A stretch of 64,000 nucleotides of DNA from positions 622,169 to 686,168 of the forward strand of contig CAJJDP010000022.1 of assembly GCA_905182995.1 (NCBI GenBank), read 5' to 3'. The position numbers and the translations under genes were made by a program. Below are positions 1-13,400 of this stretch, in pieces. The DNA comes from Paramecium octaurelia (lineage: Eukaryota; Ciliophora; Oligohymenophorea; Peniculida; Parameciidae). The notes beneath the pieces are model-generated. The model was not told where the DNA came from and did not search any database. It was given only the letters and a program-made list of their open reading frames with translations. The first letter of the stretch is position 1. Every line of letters starts with the position of its first letter.

Positions 1-1307
1 TCTGTTAATATAAGGGTGCAAAGTTCTGAGTTCTTTTTTCCTGCATCATTAGCATCATCCAGTTTTTCAATTCCATGTAATCTGCCAGTTTTTGTACCTT
101 TCAATTACTTATTCAATTTGGCATCTGCTTTTGCTTTGGCTTACTAAAATATAGTTTCAATAATATCTGTCTTTATCAAAGCTTTTGAGAATTTCTCAGT
201 CACCTTAAATTTCTCTTCACTCGAACCTCCAAACTCTGAAACCTTAGTTGTCATATTCTCTTTTGTTTATGAATCAAATGTTGGATTATCAATCAAACAA
301 TTAATAAATACCCATAATGATTATTTAATTTGATATTTTTAAACTTCTATTGACTTGTACTTTTTATTATTATTCATTTCATTTTAAATTTCTTGTATAA
401 TTTTATCTGTCACATAATTAACATGAGTTCCTCCTTTTGCAGTATTAATGGCATTAACAAATGAAACATGTTAAAATTATGTTGGTGAATAACTTACAAC
501 CACTTCCCACCTAGGAGTAGTCATATCTTTATCGAATATTTTAATTGCTCCTTCAGTTGGTAAATATAAATCTACATATTTTTGAAAGGAATTGATTTTA
601 ATTTTTTCATCATTCAAATACACATTAATTCTATTTCCATAGATTCCAGCTAAATCATAGACTCTTCTAGTTAACAAAGCTTGAGTATCTGTTTCTATCT
701 CTTTCATCCCAAACCTCTTATAATCTGGCTTATAGGTAATACTCACATAAGGATCTTTTTTTAATTATTTAATGGTAGGAATCTGTTTGTTACTCATATT
801 ATTGCTCCAAACCAACTTAAAGTAATTATTACCATCACACACTTCAAGAGTGAACTCTGTAGAATATACATTTGTCAATTTTGCTCCATATCCATTCCTC
901 CCTCCTACCACTCTTTTTTCAGTATCGTCGAAATTGCTTCCAGTCAGAAACACTCCGAAAATTAGTTCTGGCACATAGATTTGCTATTCTTTATGGATTT
1001 CAACTGGGATGGGAAATCCATCATTTTTAATTGAAATTTCATTTCCTATGTCTACCTTAATATAGGACTATTTGTGTTATCGAGTATCTCTTTGTAGATT
1101 ATCAGCTGCATTCACCAAAATTTCATCGAATATTTTAAAAAACCCGGGCACATATTCAATTTCTTTTTAAATCATTTTTCCATTTTGTATTATCCACATT
1201 TGTTCAGAAGTTCTTTATAAACTGCCAATATATGTATCTGGCCTCTGAAGAATGTGCTCAATATGAGTCATCTTCTTATATTGCTCTTCTATAGTCTTTT
1301 GGCGCAT
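1..1307 (-). CDS. TOP2: DNA topoisomerase II, N-terminal part (runs off the window)
   Basis: Type IIA topoisomerase: an ATP-driven nuclear enzyme that passes one duplex through another to untangle chromosomes. Reading from ATG at 1307, the protein opens with MRQKTIEEQYKKMTHIEHIL and then RPDTYIGS, the usual start of the GHKL ATPase domain. It continues with PELIFG, GGRNGYGAKL (ATP-lid glycine motif), FVNAINTAKGGTHV, NPTFDSQTKENMTT (start of the transducer/QTK-loop region) and GIEKLDDANDAG just before the window edge, which in the family immediately precedes the TOPRIM domain. About 435 residues are present, with no intron and many TAA/TAG glutamines. The TOPRIM, cleavage and C-terminal parts lie outside. 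The start is fixed by the family-typical N-terminus. The upstream gene on the same strand ends only 32 bp away. Confidence 0.95.
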
Positions 1308-1339
1308 AATAATTGAAATTATAAACAATTTAAAATTAT

Positions 1340-2196
1340 TCAACCAGAGAATAGAGATTAACTGCGAGCCTCTTATACTTATTTTCCTTTTGATTACTGT
1401 TACATTAAGGTTTTAGTCTTTCGATGCTAAGGAACGTCGTCAATTATTATACAGCTTTCTTCATTGAGACTCCCTTCTTCTCCATCTAAGTGACATTGCA
1501 GAGTTATATCGGAATCCCCAAACAATGATCCATTTATGGTTTCGTATTCTTTCAAGCATTAATTGACAGGTTTCACAGAGGATTTATTAGCCATGAATGT
1601 TAAAAATGGGATCAATCTCAGTAGACATTCATCCTCATCTGAATCCAGAAATGAAGGAATCAACAACCCATTATCAGGTTGTAATTCAAAAGCATTTGGG
1701 TTATTCTATCAATGCTATATATATATGATACATCTATAAAAATTAACTAATCCAATGGGCGATCTAAAATTGCAAGATCTTTCAAACAGTTCCCATTCAC
1801 AAATATACAATTTGATCTTGCAAAGTAATCACTTATGTGTTTATCCACATCTATGTATTGAAGCACCTTGTCACAATATGATTCATAGCCAGCAGTAAAT
1901 ATGATTATCTCGTAGTACACACTCATTTACTTAAGAAATTCTTTCAAATGAGGTCTTCTACATAGGTAAACATTGTATAGCACTCCTCTATGCCAAACAT
2001 CCAAAATCGTTTCGTAGTTGAAATTTTGATTTTCTTTAAACTCACAATGTACTAAAGTTTCATCCAAATCAAGAACTAAGATTTTCTTCTTCCTCCCTTC
2101 CGATTCCTAGGTTGATAGTCTATACGATTCATCTTGCCCTTCTCTTTTCTGTCTGAGATTTTCATAGCATTTTTTTATATATTGCAAACAATTCAT
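1340..2196 (-). CDS. FCP1/SCP-like (NIF family) phosphatase
   Basis: HAD-superfamily protein phosphatase of the NLI-interacting-factor/CTD-small-phosphatase type, which removes phosphate from Ser/Thr, often of the RNA polymerase II CTD. The catalytic signature KILVLDLDETLVHCEF (DxDxT/V type) lies near residue 43. It is followed by the family segments RRPHLKEFL, IIIFTAGYESYCDKVL, LDRPLD and LIFID. One 26-bp intron at 1706-1731 (GTATCA..GATAG) restores the frame to FIDNNPNAF; the spliced length is 277 codons, close to the size of small SCP-type enzymes. An acidic segment after the phosphatase core and a Gln/Lys/Ser tail are lineage-specific. Stop TGA at 1340. The substrate cannot be read from sequence, and Dullard-like enzymes share the motif. 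Confidence 0.85.
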
Positions 2197-3573
2197 TTTA
2201 ATTACTCAATGCTATATTGAGTGATTAATTATATTAAATTTAGAAAATCCCCAATATGAACACTCTGTTAAGAATTTATGATTATATTTGTGTTATATTA
2301 GTCTTTTGTGATCTAACATATAGATAAAGTTTTATATAAACTAAAATTATTTCAACAAATATTATAAATATTTGCATGAGAACCTAATAATTTTGTAGAA
2401 GACAAATGTAAATTATCTGTTAAAAAGACACTTAAAAAAGGAAATAGATCCTCATATAGATCTTATGTAAAGTCTCATATAGTTTAGACTATTAAAATGA
2501 ATCAAAAGAGAAATTATTGTTGGAGTTAACAAGTAAAATGATCAAAAATTTACTGACAAATAATAAGAGCCATAAATACATCATTTTATTGATTCAAACT
2601 ACACGATTATTAATACTTACTTTGTTGGCCAAGTGAATATTCTAACTTTGAAGAAATAACAGTTAATATCAGCTTGTTAAGAAAATAATAGAAATTCTTT
2701 GATTTAAAAAAAAGGTATATTTATTTCCAAAGTAAAAATTCATATAACTCATTCCAATTAATTGTGAATCTAACCCGAAAAATTAAATAAATGATGAATA
2801 ATGATTTAAAGTTAGAAAATAAATAAACAAATTCATAAAACAGAGACCCAGTATGATATTATATTTTGAACTTTTCAAAACTGTTAATTATGTTATTCAA
2901 TATGCTTGAAGTTTAATTTTCCATCATTATGATATAATATAATGTGATTAAGAAAAAGAAAAGAATTCTTCAAATCTTTTCTCCAATTAAAATAGATGAT
3001 TAATACTTTTTATAACGCCAATCAAACTAGGATTTAAATCACTACTTTTTTAAGCTTCATCATACAATGAATGAATCATTTTAGGTGTTTAAATTACTTT
3101 CTAAAAGAATTGCTATAACTTAGCAAATTCTGAAACATAAATTATATATTTAGTATTTCATATTTAATAGATTAATTTAACATATTAAAATTTTATTTAT
3201 TTATCCAGAAATTTGGAATAAATGAATAAGTATTAATATATGAAGTTTAAATTGATCATATAGCCTTTGTTATTATGAATATTAATTAATAAGTTTGGAA
3301 ATTGTAGTACTATAAACTAGTTTTTATCTTGATTTCATTTTTTTCAGATAAGAAAAGTGACTTTAATTCAAGATTTATATAGAGTTACCTATCGAGTTTT
3401 AAATTTAATAAATATCAAGAATAATTACATTTTATTTATGTTCATCTATAACCATTATTTTATAATTATATTAATATTATCTAAAATAATATTATGTATG
3501 AGTTTGCAAATGAGAAAATAAGAGGATTAAATGGATCGAAAATAATTAGATAAGACAAAACAAAATATAGAGT
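2197..3573. other. AT-rich intergenic region, no gene seen
   Basis: About 1.4 kb between the divergent phosphatase and hypothetical genes. TGA is frequent in all frames, base composition is visibly more AT-rich than neighbouring genes, and I see no tRNA-like cloverleaf, tandem repeat or conserved protein fragment. It is long for this otherwise compact chromosome, so a decayed gene or a non-coding RNA cannot be excluded. Confidence 0.5.
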
Positions 3574-5549
3574 ATGAATGAATTTTATGAAAAAATAGAG
3601 TCATAACTTTTTTTCTGTGAATCCTCATGTTCGAATGTTGAGTCAATTATTCTAGAAAAGCCCATATTTAACACAGTTTAAAGAGATGCTCTTTTTAAGT
3701 CTTTAGTAGATTTACTTAAGAACTTCATTAATACTAACTGTTTTATAATGGATGCAACCGCCAATCTTTTGTAACTCATAGAAAAAGCGAGATCAATAAT
3801 ATTTAAAAATCATTCAATATGCTCAATAAACTAGGTAATTAGGAATCGTGCCGGAATAAATATATATAATTGAGATAGAGAGGCTTCTTAAAGTTTTATA
3901 AAATGACAACAAAGAAATTTCTTTGAAAATTCTATACGAATTGTGTTCTGCGATGAATTGTATCATAAGAGGCAAATAGGAATTTGTTTTATATGACAAA
4001 TTTTTTGCCTATTTATTCCACCAATTTAATTCAGGATATGATTATGTTTAGCAGTCTATTCAATAACGAGAATATCTGAAAAAATATAAAGAAGAGCAAA
4101 GGCTGGGTAGATTAAATTAGCATGGTTTAAGAAGAGTAGGATAAATATCAATTTTAAAGAATGAATTTTATTTAGAAGAATAGCAAATTGAGGGGACTAG
4201 TAATATTCCATAATTGTTAACCATTGATTCATAAATTAAGCTTCCAAATTCGAGATTATTCTCAGGAAAACTATCATAATAAGTCTAAAATGCTGAAGTA
4301 GCTATTCAAGATTTATAAAAAGAAGTAAAGGATTATTACAATATGTATGCAGAGTATTTTTATGATTCTGTAAAAAATCTAATACAATTCAAAGGGGGGA
4401 ATGAGTCATTAAACTATAAGTTTCTAGGATTGAAATTCAATTTGAAGGAGATGTTATCTCTAAATGCGGTATATCAAAATGAAGAAAATGGGACCAAATT
4501 ATATTTGCATCAATATCAACTCGTATCGGGGTTAAATGAAAAGTAGAATTCTTTAACCAAGTATTTGACATATCAATCAATGTTTAATAATAATAAGGAG
4601 GATCAAGTTGAAAATCTATAGGAGTTCCTTAGATAAAGTCCTCCTTTATCTCCTCATTAATCAAATATACATATCAAAACTGAAACTGTGCACCAATAGA
4701 CTCATAGTAATGAGGATATTGTGGTTGAGTATGAAGACGCAAACATGAATGAATATGAAAACGAATATGGCGTGCTATTAGATTTTACTTAATTTGATCC
4801 TCAAACGACTGTGTAATATCAAGTGTACTCAGTTAATAGTGAATGTATAGCAGGAATCAAAATTACATTCCCAGAAGAGTAAAGTAGTTTTCGATTGATT
4901 GAATTTCCATGCATTGAACCACAAGACGGAGGTTATGATTGCCATACTTATCAATTCAAACCTTTATCAAATATAAAAGGGTGTCAGGTTGAATTGGTTT
5001 AGATGACACCTAGCAAGAGATTCATCAAAAATTTCATCTTATTGGTTTAGGATTCAGATAACCCTTAAGATCCAAATAAACTAAAGTTTTTTAAATTTGA
5101 CTTCTAAAAAAATTAAGAAATGGGAGATATTTAAAATTTACATGATCAGATCATGCCTTACTTTAATGATGACTGGAGAAAATCAAAATTTCCCTTATAT
5201 GTTAATTTTCTCTATAGTCATCTCCCGTAAGCTTAGCAATAATTGATCGAAAAACAACTAAAAAAAATAACTTTTGCTATAAATAGTATGTTTCCATACG
5301 TTGAATACTTAGAAAATAAAAAGAAACTAATGTAAATTTATTTGATTTATATGTAGTAATCCTAATGTGTTTGAGATGTATGTGTAAGAATTAGGTCGAT
5401 ATAAGAATAGGGATCAATATTAGAGAACTGTATTTATTCAGATTGAAAATTGGCAATAAATTCAATAAGAGAGAATCATTGATAGCATACTAGATAACAT
5501 CATTATTTTTATTTGGAATGGGGGATTTGAGAATAGAAAATTATAGTGA
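3574..5549 (+). CDS. Hypothetical protein, no recognised domain
   Basis: I do not recognise this gene. The N-terminus reads MNEFYEKIESQLFFCE and the protein is about 640 residues, mixed alpha/beta in character, with no signal peptide and no membrane segment. A central acidic stretch (NEDIVVEYEDANMNEYENEY) precedes a possibly folded C-terminal half. One intron near 3835-3878 is needed because the upstream and downstream frames differ by one; either a 40-bp intron (GTAATT..TTGAG) or a 31-bp one (GTGCCG..GATAG) fits. A second, well supported 25-bp intron (GTAAATTTATTTGATTTATATGTAG) near 5332-5356 joins the frame to NPNVFEMYVQELGRYKNR and moves the stop to TGA 5547-5549. The last ~60 residues look helical. 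Likely cytosolic; function unknown. Confidence 0.7.
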
Positions 5550-5603
5550 TTATTTATATTATTATTGTTCTTTTTAAAAAACGGTTTACATATTATTATT
5601 TTT

Positions 5604-7316
5604 ATGAAACAAATAGTCATACTCTTTGTTTTGATTTTATTAGCAACAGCTTCCAGCGGTAACTAACCTAATATAAACAATAGATCTGCTAAAATCAATA
5701 TCTAAATTTGCTGATGATGGAGATAATCCTTCCAAATTTGCCAAAAGTAAAGTTTCACCATTTTCCGAGGAAGAATCAGAAGATTACGATAATGATGATG
5801 CTGATACCTCTAAGAAAGTGGCATAATAAGATGATGATGATGAAGAAGTTGATGTTATGGCTTAATTGAAAAGTTACTAATAGAAACTATCTACAAATAA
5901 AGAAGTTAAGCCACCCTAACCCCAAAAGAAATAGGTTCAAGTAATTTCTGAATCAGAATCAGAATATGACGATGAAGATGACAGTGGTAACATGTGGAGT
6001 AGAGGAATATCAAAAAAATTGGCTTAGACTGAATCTAAACCATTGGTTTTACCAATTTAAACAGCTAAAGAATAAATAAAGAATGATTTCAACCAATTTA
6101 CAAACTTAAAAATGCCAGAAGTATAATAACGACCTTAGGAAACTAAACAAGATGTAAGCCCAAAAGTATAGGATGATTCAGGAAAAGATCACTCAGCCGA
6201 TTTCGAAAAAATGAAATAAGCTTAATTGGAAAAATATAGCAAGAGATTTCATCTAGATGAGCCCAAAGAATCTAAGAGCATGTATGAAGATGATAGCTTG
6301 AAGGAATTCATGCCAAAAATCAATTTTCAACCCATAAACATTTAAGAAACTAAAACATCATAGTAAATATAAATGAATCCAGAAAAGAAATAAGAAAATA
6401 AACATGAAGAACCAGAAAGTGAGTCTGATGATGATGATGATGAAATACAAATGAATAAAACAATTTAATCATCCAATAAAAACAATAATAAAGCTTTCAA
6501 TGACTTATAATCCACTTCAGATGCATTCGATTTCTTTAACCAAAATAAATAATAATAGAAGCCAAATAAGAAAGGATAAAAAATTGAGTAATCAGAGTCA
6601 GAATCAGAAGATGAAGAGAGTGTAGATGAATAAGAGTAGGATAAAGATGATGATGAAGATGAGGACTATGTTTAATAAGTCAAGAAGAGCAAAAAATAAA
6701 AGGATGATAGAGAAGAATAAAAAAGAAAATAAAAATAAATCTAATAATAATAAGAGGAGGAAGAACAATAAAGAAAAATCATGTAGAAAAAACAAAATGA
6801 AAAAGAGGAATTAAGAAAAAAGTAAGAAGAGGAAGAGAGACTGTAATAATAATAATCCAAACAATAAGTAGTGAAAAGAGATTTGGATGATGATTAAATT
6901 CCTTAAAAGAAGAAATCAAAAAAACAAAAAAAGTAATTAAGTTTGGAAGAATTTTAATAATCTTTGAAACTAGATGAAGAAAAATCTTCACTAACATCTT
7001 TTGCCTAAAAGGAAGCTAAAGAAAAAGCTATATTGGAATAGAAAACATTTACATTAGTAAAGGAGACTCCACAATAAGTTTAAGAATAAAAAGTATTTAA
7101 ATTATAAGCAATTCCAAAAAAACAATAATAATTTATTCAAGAGGAAGAATCAGAATCAGAATCGGAAAGTGAGAATGATGGAGATGCTGATACTCCAAAA
7201 TCAATAAATTGCTCTGAAAGTAAGAACAAATTTATATAATAAATCTGCTAATTATGTTAGACTAAAGTGGCTTATTAGGTTAATTAACAGAATTGGTAGA
7301 AGATTGGAATAAATGA
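5604..7316 (+). CDS. Acidic, Gln-rich low-complexity protein with N-terminal signal-like peptide
   Basis: The first residues MKQIVILFVLILLATASS look like a cleavable signal peptide. A 25-bp intron at 5659-5683 follows immediately. The rest, roughly 550 residues, is almost entirely disordered: clusters of SESES plus D/E runs (e.g. SESEYDDEDDSG, EDEEDVDEQ-like blocks), Lys-rich stretches and many TAA/TAG-encoded glutamines. A coiled-coil-like stretch rich in Q, E, K and R lies around 6700-6860. No catalytic domain is visible. The 3' end is uncertain. Reading straight through gives a TGA at 7377, overlapping the next gene. Removing a 41-bp GT..AG segment (7220-7260) gives a more protein-like end (SGLLGQLTELVEDWNK) and TGA at 7316, overlapping the next ATG by 3 bp (ATGA). 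Secreted, lumenal or nuclear location cannot be settled. Confidence 0.6.
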
Positions 7317-8108
7317 CGGTTTCAGGTATTTATTAAAAATTGTATCATATATCTTAGGAATTTAGGCAATCCTTTGAGCCGCTGATCGAGTTCACTTTCA
7401 AAAGCATAGGTGAAATTGGATCATATTATTTGAGTTTCAAAGACCACACAGTCTGTTTAAGTGCTGAAAATTTATCTAAGATTGTAAACTATACTTATTA
7501 TAATGTAGACAAATGTTGATAAGGTGTTAAAACACTTCACTGGAAATTAATTAGCTGATTATAATTCCCCAGTTGAGATTCCAGCTAAAAGTTAACCGAT
7601 TAACTTTTTATTGAGTGCAGAATATGGTAAGCAATAGAGATTATTATAAGATTCTTTATTAAATGGATTTTCATGTAGAAGATTTTAAATAGCTATAAAA
7701 ACAGACCTAAAATATAAATTGAGTAAGAAAAATGACATTAACGTTAAGTAAATAATCTTTTATAAAAACAAAGTAAAATTTAGTTTTATAAATAGTTAAA
7801 ATTAAAATATATGGGATTGATTTAAATAAATGGAGTTGTCCATTAAGCCAGTTTTGATTAAGAAGAAGGAGGAGAAGTCACAAATCTAATTGTTACTCAG
7901 TTAAATTTGCCTAAAGAGTAAGGAGTCATAGCCAGCTTGGTTGATAAATATATTGATGACAATTTCGTTGCAAATTTGCTACAGAAATCAGGTAACCTCT
8001 ACATCTTATATTTTAGAATAAATGACAGCTGACTTATAGATCTAAACACATATAAAAAATGACGATATCGGGCTTACATTTAATTTGAGAAAGAAAAAGG
8101 GAAAATGA
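7313..8108 (+). CDS. Hypothetical protein, about 240 residues, three short introns
   Basis: I do not recognise this gene. Three introns (7484-7508, 25 bp; about 7771-7793, 23 bp; about 7993-8017, 25 bp) give a spliced length of 241 codons including stop, an exact multiple of three. Two of the introns join pieces that would otherwise look like separate small overlapping ORFs. The N-terminus reads MTVSGIYQKLYHISQEF, followed by an alternating hydrophobic pattern (FEPLIEFTFKSIGEIGSYYL) suggesting beta strands. No signal peptide or membrane helix is seen. The start ATG overlaps the preceding gene's proposed stop as ATGA. The frame is also open upstream of the ATG, so a longer N-terminus is possible. 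Confidence 0.6.
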
Positions 8109-8595
8109 TGAATTTAGATTTATATTAAATTGAAGAATAAATTAATATTGAACTTCTTCTCCAGCTAATTTCTTACGTCTTTTAAGGATGTTGATTCCTT
8201 GTTAATAGTAAGAATTATCAAATAATATCTCTCTCAGAAGTTCTAGCAACTCTTGCATTTAAGTGATCTTAAACAGCTTCTTATTTTATGTTCTCCACGC
8301 CAGCAACCTCTTTAGTGAATATGTGAGCTAGTTAATTTGCATATTCTATTGAGATGTTATAAAGAATGTTATTCTAGAAATAGAAAAATATTTTTGATGA
8401 TTCATAACTAATATGTTGCTCTTTTCTTTTAGAATTTTGTTAGATATTCGAATGTTTATATGTGAAAGAGAAATTAAAATAGAATTGCTTTGTTAATTTT
8501 GTGGTTTCTACAATTTTTAATTAAATTTAGTTTTATTGAAATCTTGATCAGTTCTTGAAATTTTTCAACATATATAATTAACAATTAATTTTGTT
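8109..8595 (-). other. Possible small minus-strand gene, exon structure unresolved
   Basis: Between two plus-strand genes, the minus strand has two clearly protein-like stretches in different frames. One, near 8360-8230, includes ISIEYANQLAHIFTKEVAG. The other, near 8240-8140, reads LLELLREILFDNSYYQQGIN and KRRKKLAGEEVQY. A 25-bp GT..AG segment (GTTTAAGATC..AAGAG on the minus strand) would join them in frame, and a 35-bp intron near 8405-8371 would provide a leader, but I could not find a convincing ATG or stop. It may be a small helical protein or a decayed gene. Confidence 0.3.
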
Positions 8596-10349
8596 ATGAA
8601 ATTTTTGATTGTTAATGGATTTACTGCAAATGCTTCTCACTTAAAGATCTTTAATCAATTTAAATAATAAATATACGAGGTATTGATTAAAAATAGCTAG
8701 ATCACTTAAGCACAGAAGGAAGTCGCTGATATTGATTTTGAATTTATTGAGCTTGATAGACATAATTTAGAAGATTATTTATTTGAGCCAGAAACATCTC
8801 ACATCAGACCTGAAAAAGGGCAGAAATTTAATTCATTAGACATGATTTTTATAATAGCATCTCCAAATATAAGGCCATGGAATCCAAATATGAGAAATGT
8901 ATCGATATATTTGCTATTCTAGATTATCAGTCTAATAAGAATGTGCATCAAAACTAAGAAACTATTGTTTATGACATCATTTGGAGCCCAAGCACTTGCA
9001 TATTTGTGTGCTTCCAATATTTCGACAGTAACTTCATCTCATTTTATTACAGCATATTAATATTACGAATGGAAATGGAGAAGGCAGTAAATTGGTTGAC
9101 TTTCCAAAGTACACTCTTTAAGCATTAAAAAATTCTCATGACGATTTTTTTTTGGATACAACAACAGGAGATTTGTACTCATACAATAAAGTTACAGACG
9201 AATGGATGCCTAAATGCAATATTGGGATTCATCACAGAAGAGATGCGATGGAATATTAATCTATAGGAAAGTATGTTGTAAAATCTCCGGCTTATAAACC
9301 TAAATAAGCAATGCTTAGCAATCAAACAGAAATGACTTGTATAATCAAAAAGCCATTTTTACATTATTGGTTGTTTAAAGATGTTAATATTGAGTTTTAA
9401 ATTAAACAATCAAATACCTGGGATATACATACAATCACATTCACTAATCCAGAAAAAGTATCTAAATCAATTAAATACTAGAGGTTTTTATCATTGGCTG
9501 AAAATAACCTACGAGGTCCCTTAATCTTATAATGTGATAACATAATAGCAGTGTTATTTGAACCAGATTTTAAATAAAAAGATTAAATTAATCTGTTATC
9601 TAATTTTATAGAAAATGGTATCAAGGTAATAAGATATTCAAATACATACGTATTCAATATTAACATTTTTAGAATACAATTAGTATTATTAACGAAAGGT
9701 AATACTGTTCCCCAAGAGGATTAGACAACATAGAATTGATCTATAATTAAGATACAAAAAAGAAAACTCAACATTTACAAGAAGATATAATGAAGAATTA
9801 GCATAAAGCTTACGTGAAGGAATATCGTAAACTAGTCAATAAGGCAATTTTAGATACAGAGAAAGAGAGAGACAAAATATTACATGTTGGTTTCTCAGTA
9901 AAGAAAAATCGTTTACCAGAGTATATAATATACTATATAGTGTTGTTGAATAAAATAATATACAGTAGAAAACTTTGAAAGCAAATCAAAGAAAATCCTT
10001 TCTTGCGAAAAAATAGCAATTTTACTAAAATTTTGAATCTCTTAAACTTAATTTAGATGCAAATCAAAGTTACAAGAATCCTTCAACTAGCCGATCACAT
10101 TTAAAATTACGAACTGAACCTAAAGTTACATTTCAAACAAATGAAGAAGTTGATGATTCAAACTTACTTCAAACCTATAGAGTGTTATCTCAAGTTGAAA
10201 TCAGAAGATAGTTACATCCTTCACTAAATCAAGAATTTTTGGGATCTCAAAAAATTTGGATTCCAGGATTCTTGAAATAAAACAAATCCAAGTTCTCCTA
10301 ATCATAGCCAAATTCTGGTAGATAAACATTTTAATAACTAAGTGATTGA
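8596..10349 (+). CDS. Hypothetical protein, glutamine-amidotransferase-like start
   Basis: Begins MKFLIVNGFTANASHLKIF, and about 125 residues on has LLFMTSFGAQALAYLCASN. The pattern (strand, then small-residue elbow) recalls class I glutamine amidotransferase or DJ-1-like folds, but the nucleophile Cys is not evident (FGAQ in place of GxCxG). I treat this only as a weak hint. The downstream half (IECQIKQSNTW-type segments, then a basic Gln/Lys/Ser-rich tail) is not recognised. Three introns, 9028-9052 (25 bp), 9650-9672 (23 bp) and 9921-9940 (20 bp), give exactly 562 codons including stop TGA 10347-10349. No signal peptide or membrane helix is apparent. Function unknown. Confidence 0.65.
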
Positions 10350-10401
10350 TTAATTTATAATAGTTTTTTAAAACAATAAATATTTCTATGAACATTTATC
10401 C

Positions 10402-13400
10402 TCATGATTCATGACACACATATTCTAACACATATTTGATTTATTTAGTGAAGTTATCCTTTGTAAAACTATTCAAATAGTTATCCATACCTAAACATAA
10501 CATTAAATTTTACTTTAATATCCTATCGTTATTGGATCTATAATTAGATTTGACAGCCATAATTAATTTTTGTATTCTTAAATCAACTACAACAAAAGAT
10601 TTTGAAACTAATTTCATATAAATTAATACTTCTTTTGGATCGAATAAAGAAATTGCAAATATTATGTCAGAATTGGGCTATAAAAATTTAATGATTTTTG
10701 GAAATGCTACTGTTACCATAAAACTTTATCTAAAGATTGATTGCAATAAAAGTTTTCCTTTACCATAGATATCAGAAATCTTTTATTTTATCATAGCTGT
10801 GTCTTATTCTTCTCCTATTATGCTTTCCTATATCAAGAATTAAATGGAATTAACTAATAGTGTAGCTAACTATGACAACTAAATAGCTTCTTCATTGATT
10901 TGTTCATCGCCCTTCATAGATTTAAAATTTAGAATGTCTGTTAATGTATTTTCAGATAGTTCAAATAGTTATAGAAATGTCTCAGCTCCACATTTATATG
11001 TTAATGTTTCACTGTGTTCTGAACAAATTCCTTCAAGACATTCGAAGAGATAACGTTTGTATTTCATCAGATTTTAAAATAAAGGTCTATAAATAGTGAT
11101 GAGTTGTAATTATTTTATAAACAATTCCAAACAAAAATTATCTTGGTAGATGATAAAAAATCCTTAGTTTATCTATTTTGAACTTGAAATCTGTCCCATT
11201 ACTTTCATTAATTTAGCAGCCATTTTCAAAATATTATCTTAAACTTACTTACCTTAGGATAAACATGTTTAAGCTTATGATAATAAATACTATATTGATG
11301 TGATGAAATAGTTGGTTGTTTGTCCATAGACTTAATACAGAACTAGCTAAATATTTTCATTTGATAATCTTGTATTTCTATATTGAAACTATATAAATTA
11401 CTTGTTTTTGAAAATTGAACATATCAAAGATGTTAATCCAATTGATGCATCAAAATCTGAAACAAAGATATTAGTATTATTAGGTTGCAAAATTTATAAT
11501 ATATCAGGTAAACTAAATTATTTAAATTAACATACACTATTCGTAAGAAGATTCGATAAATCTTGTCTAGTTCTAGCTCATTCACAATACCAATCATGTC
11601 CCAAATGTATTTTAACATATTTATTTTATTCATTTCAATTGCAATTGACTTCTTGATCTGCTTATAAATATCCACTAAAGCTGGAACATAGTCATCCATC
11701 TGATCATCAACCCAAACAAGCGAAATCAATTAATACACGAGTTTTCTCTTTTTAATATACTAGACTTCATTAAAACAAGTGAAATCCATTTGGAGGAAGA
11801 ATTGTCTCAGCATATTATTTACTTAACTAGCTTGAAATATTCTTCTGTCAAGTTGCCTCTTTAATCTATCGATATAATTAGAATTTTGTACTTTTCATAG
11901 GTAAATTATAATATTTAAAAACTATATTCTACCAGATCAGGATCATTCAAAGTAAATTTTTGATAACTTAATTAAATCAACTTAATACCATTGTTCTAAG
12001 CAACTCTCAATTATTGCTAAATAATTTTACTAACTTCCTAAATCACGAAATATACTTGTTTATCTATTCATAACACAAAACTAATTACAATTAAGATTAA
12101 GAAGTAACTATATTTGAGCCTTCATCATAGTACACCCCATCCACTGTTTGTGTAATATAAGATTGAATAAATATCAAAATACAGGTGTGATACATTTTTA
12201 TAATTTATATCTTCTCAATATCTTATTAAGTAGCCAGGACTGGTAAACTTAATTTATTAGAAAAAGATATAAATTCCAAAATATATATCACTAATTAACC
12301 AAACTAAGGTGGTCTTTCTTATTTATTTTATTGGCCATAATAATCATATCCAGTCAATAACTCTCCTTGTGTTGGACTCATAACAAATGCTGACACTAGA
12401 CATAGCAGTGAGCTGAATTTTTCTAGATATCAATAAATAAAAGTACAAATAGTAATCAATTATTCATGTTCTGCCATTTGATTAAGATTCTAAAATGATA
12501 AATGATGAATACTTAGATAGGTATTTTTTTAAATGATTCCAAGAGTAGATTTGTGCATTCTACCGCATTTTATTAATACACTTATGCACATAATCGAAAA
12601 CTTTTATCAATAAACTTCTTAATTTTCTTAATTGGAATGCTTGTTGGGATGTCTGCGAAAGGGTTGCCATTATAAAAAGCCTGAATCAGAATTTTGAAGC
12701 TTAAATTTATAGAATTTGATAGATTTTAATATTAGACTGGATAATGTTATTTGTATGAATTTAGTTAAACCTAAAATTAATTCCAAACTTCTTGCAATTT
12801 GATAAAGACACTATTTGGTTGTATCCTGATTTAATAATTACTTAATATTACTTGATTCATTTGATTAAATTAAATTACACATTAATCAAATAAATCTGAA
12901 AATTTATTCAGTTTTTTAAGCGTAAAGTTGGACTAGTTTAAGAACGATATTTACAACTAATTTGATGGCAAATATACAAACTTCATTACAAAAGTCGTAA
13001 TTTTTGATGTATACTTAATGTTTATTTAATATGTAAAGTAAACCTTCCCAGAGGGCTCTTCTCACTTATTGTTTCTGAGAACGTTTTCCAAAGAATAGTG
13101 AAAGTCTTGCAGCAGCTATTCTCTGAACAATTGTTATCAGTTTAATTGAAATTGTTTGATCTAAAGTATAAAAGTCTATAATTGATCTGAACATTTCTAA
13201 AAGGAGTTTATATTCAGTTATTATTGAAATATAAGAGTCAGGAAACTAAATTAATGTTTTGATTTAGAATTATTACATTTATAAGAAAGTTATCCTTTTG
13301 ATCTTGATCTGACTCAATCTCATAGAAGCTTAAATTGAAATTAAAAGTCATGAATGAGTTTAGTAATTAGATTAATGTATCAGCAAAAGCCTTATCTTCT

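Noticed and set aside
6604..6997. Hydrophobic Leu/Phe/Ile-rich minus-strand frames
   Set aside because: They are the antisense of the Glu/Lys/Gln-rich coding repeats of the acidic protein and carry no independent evidence.
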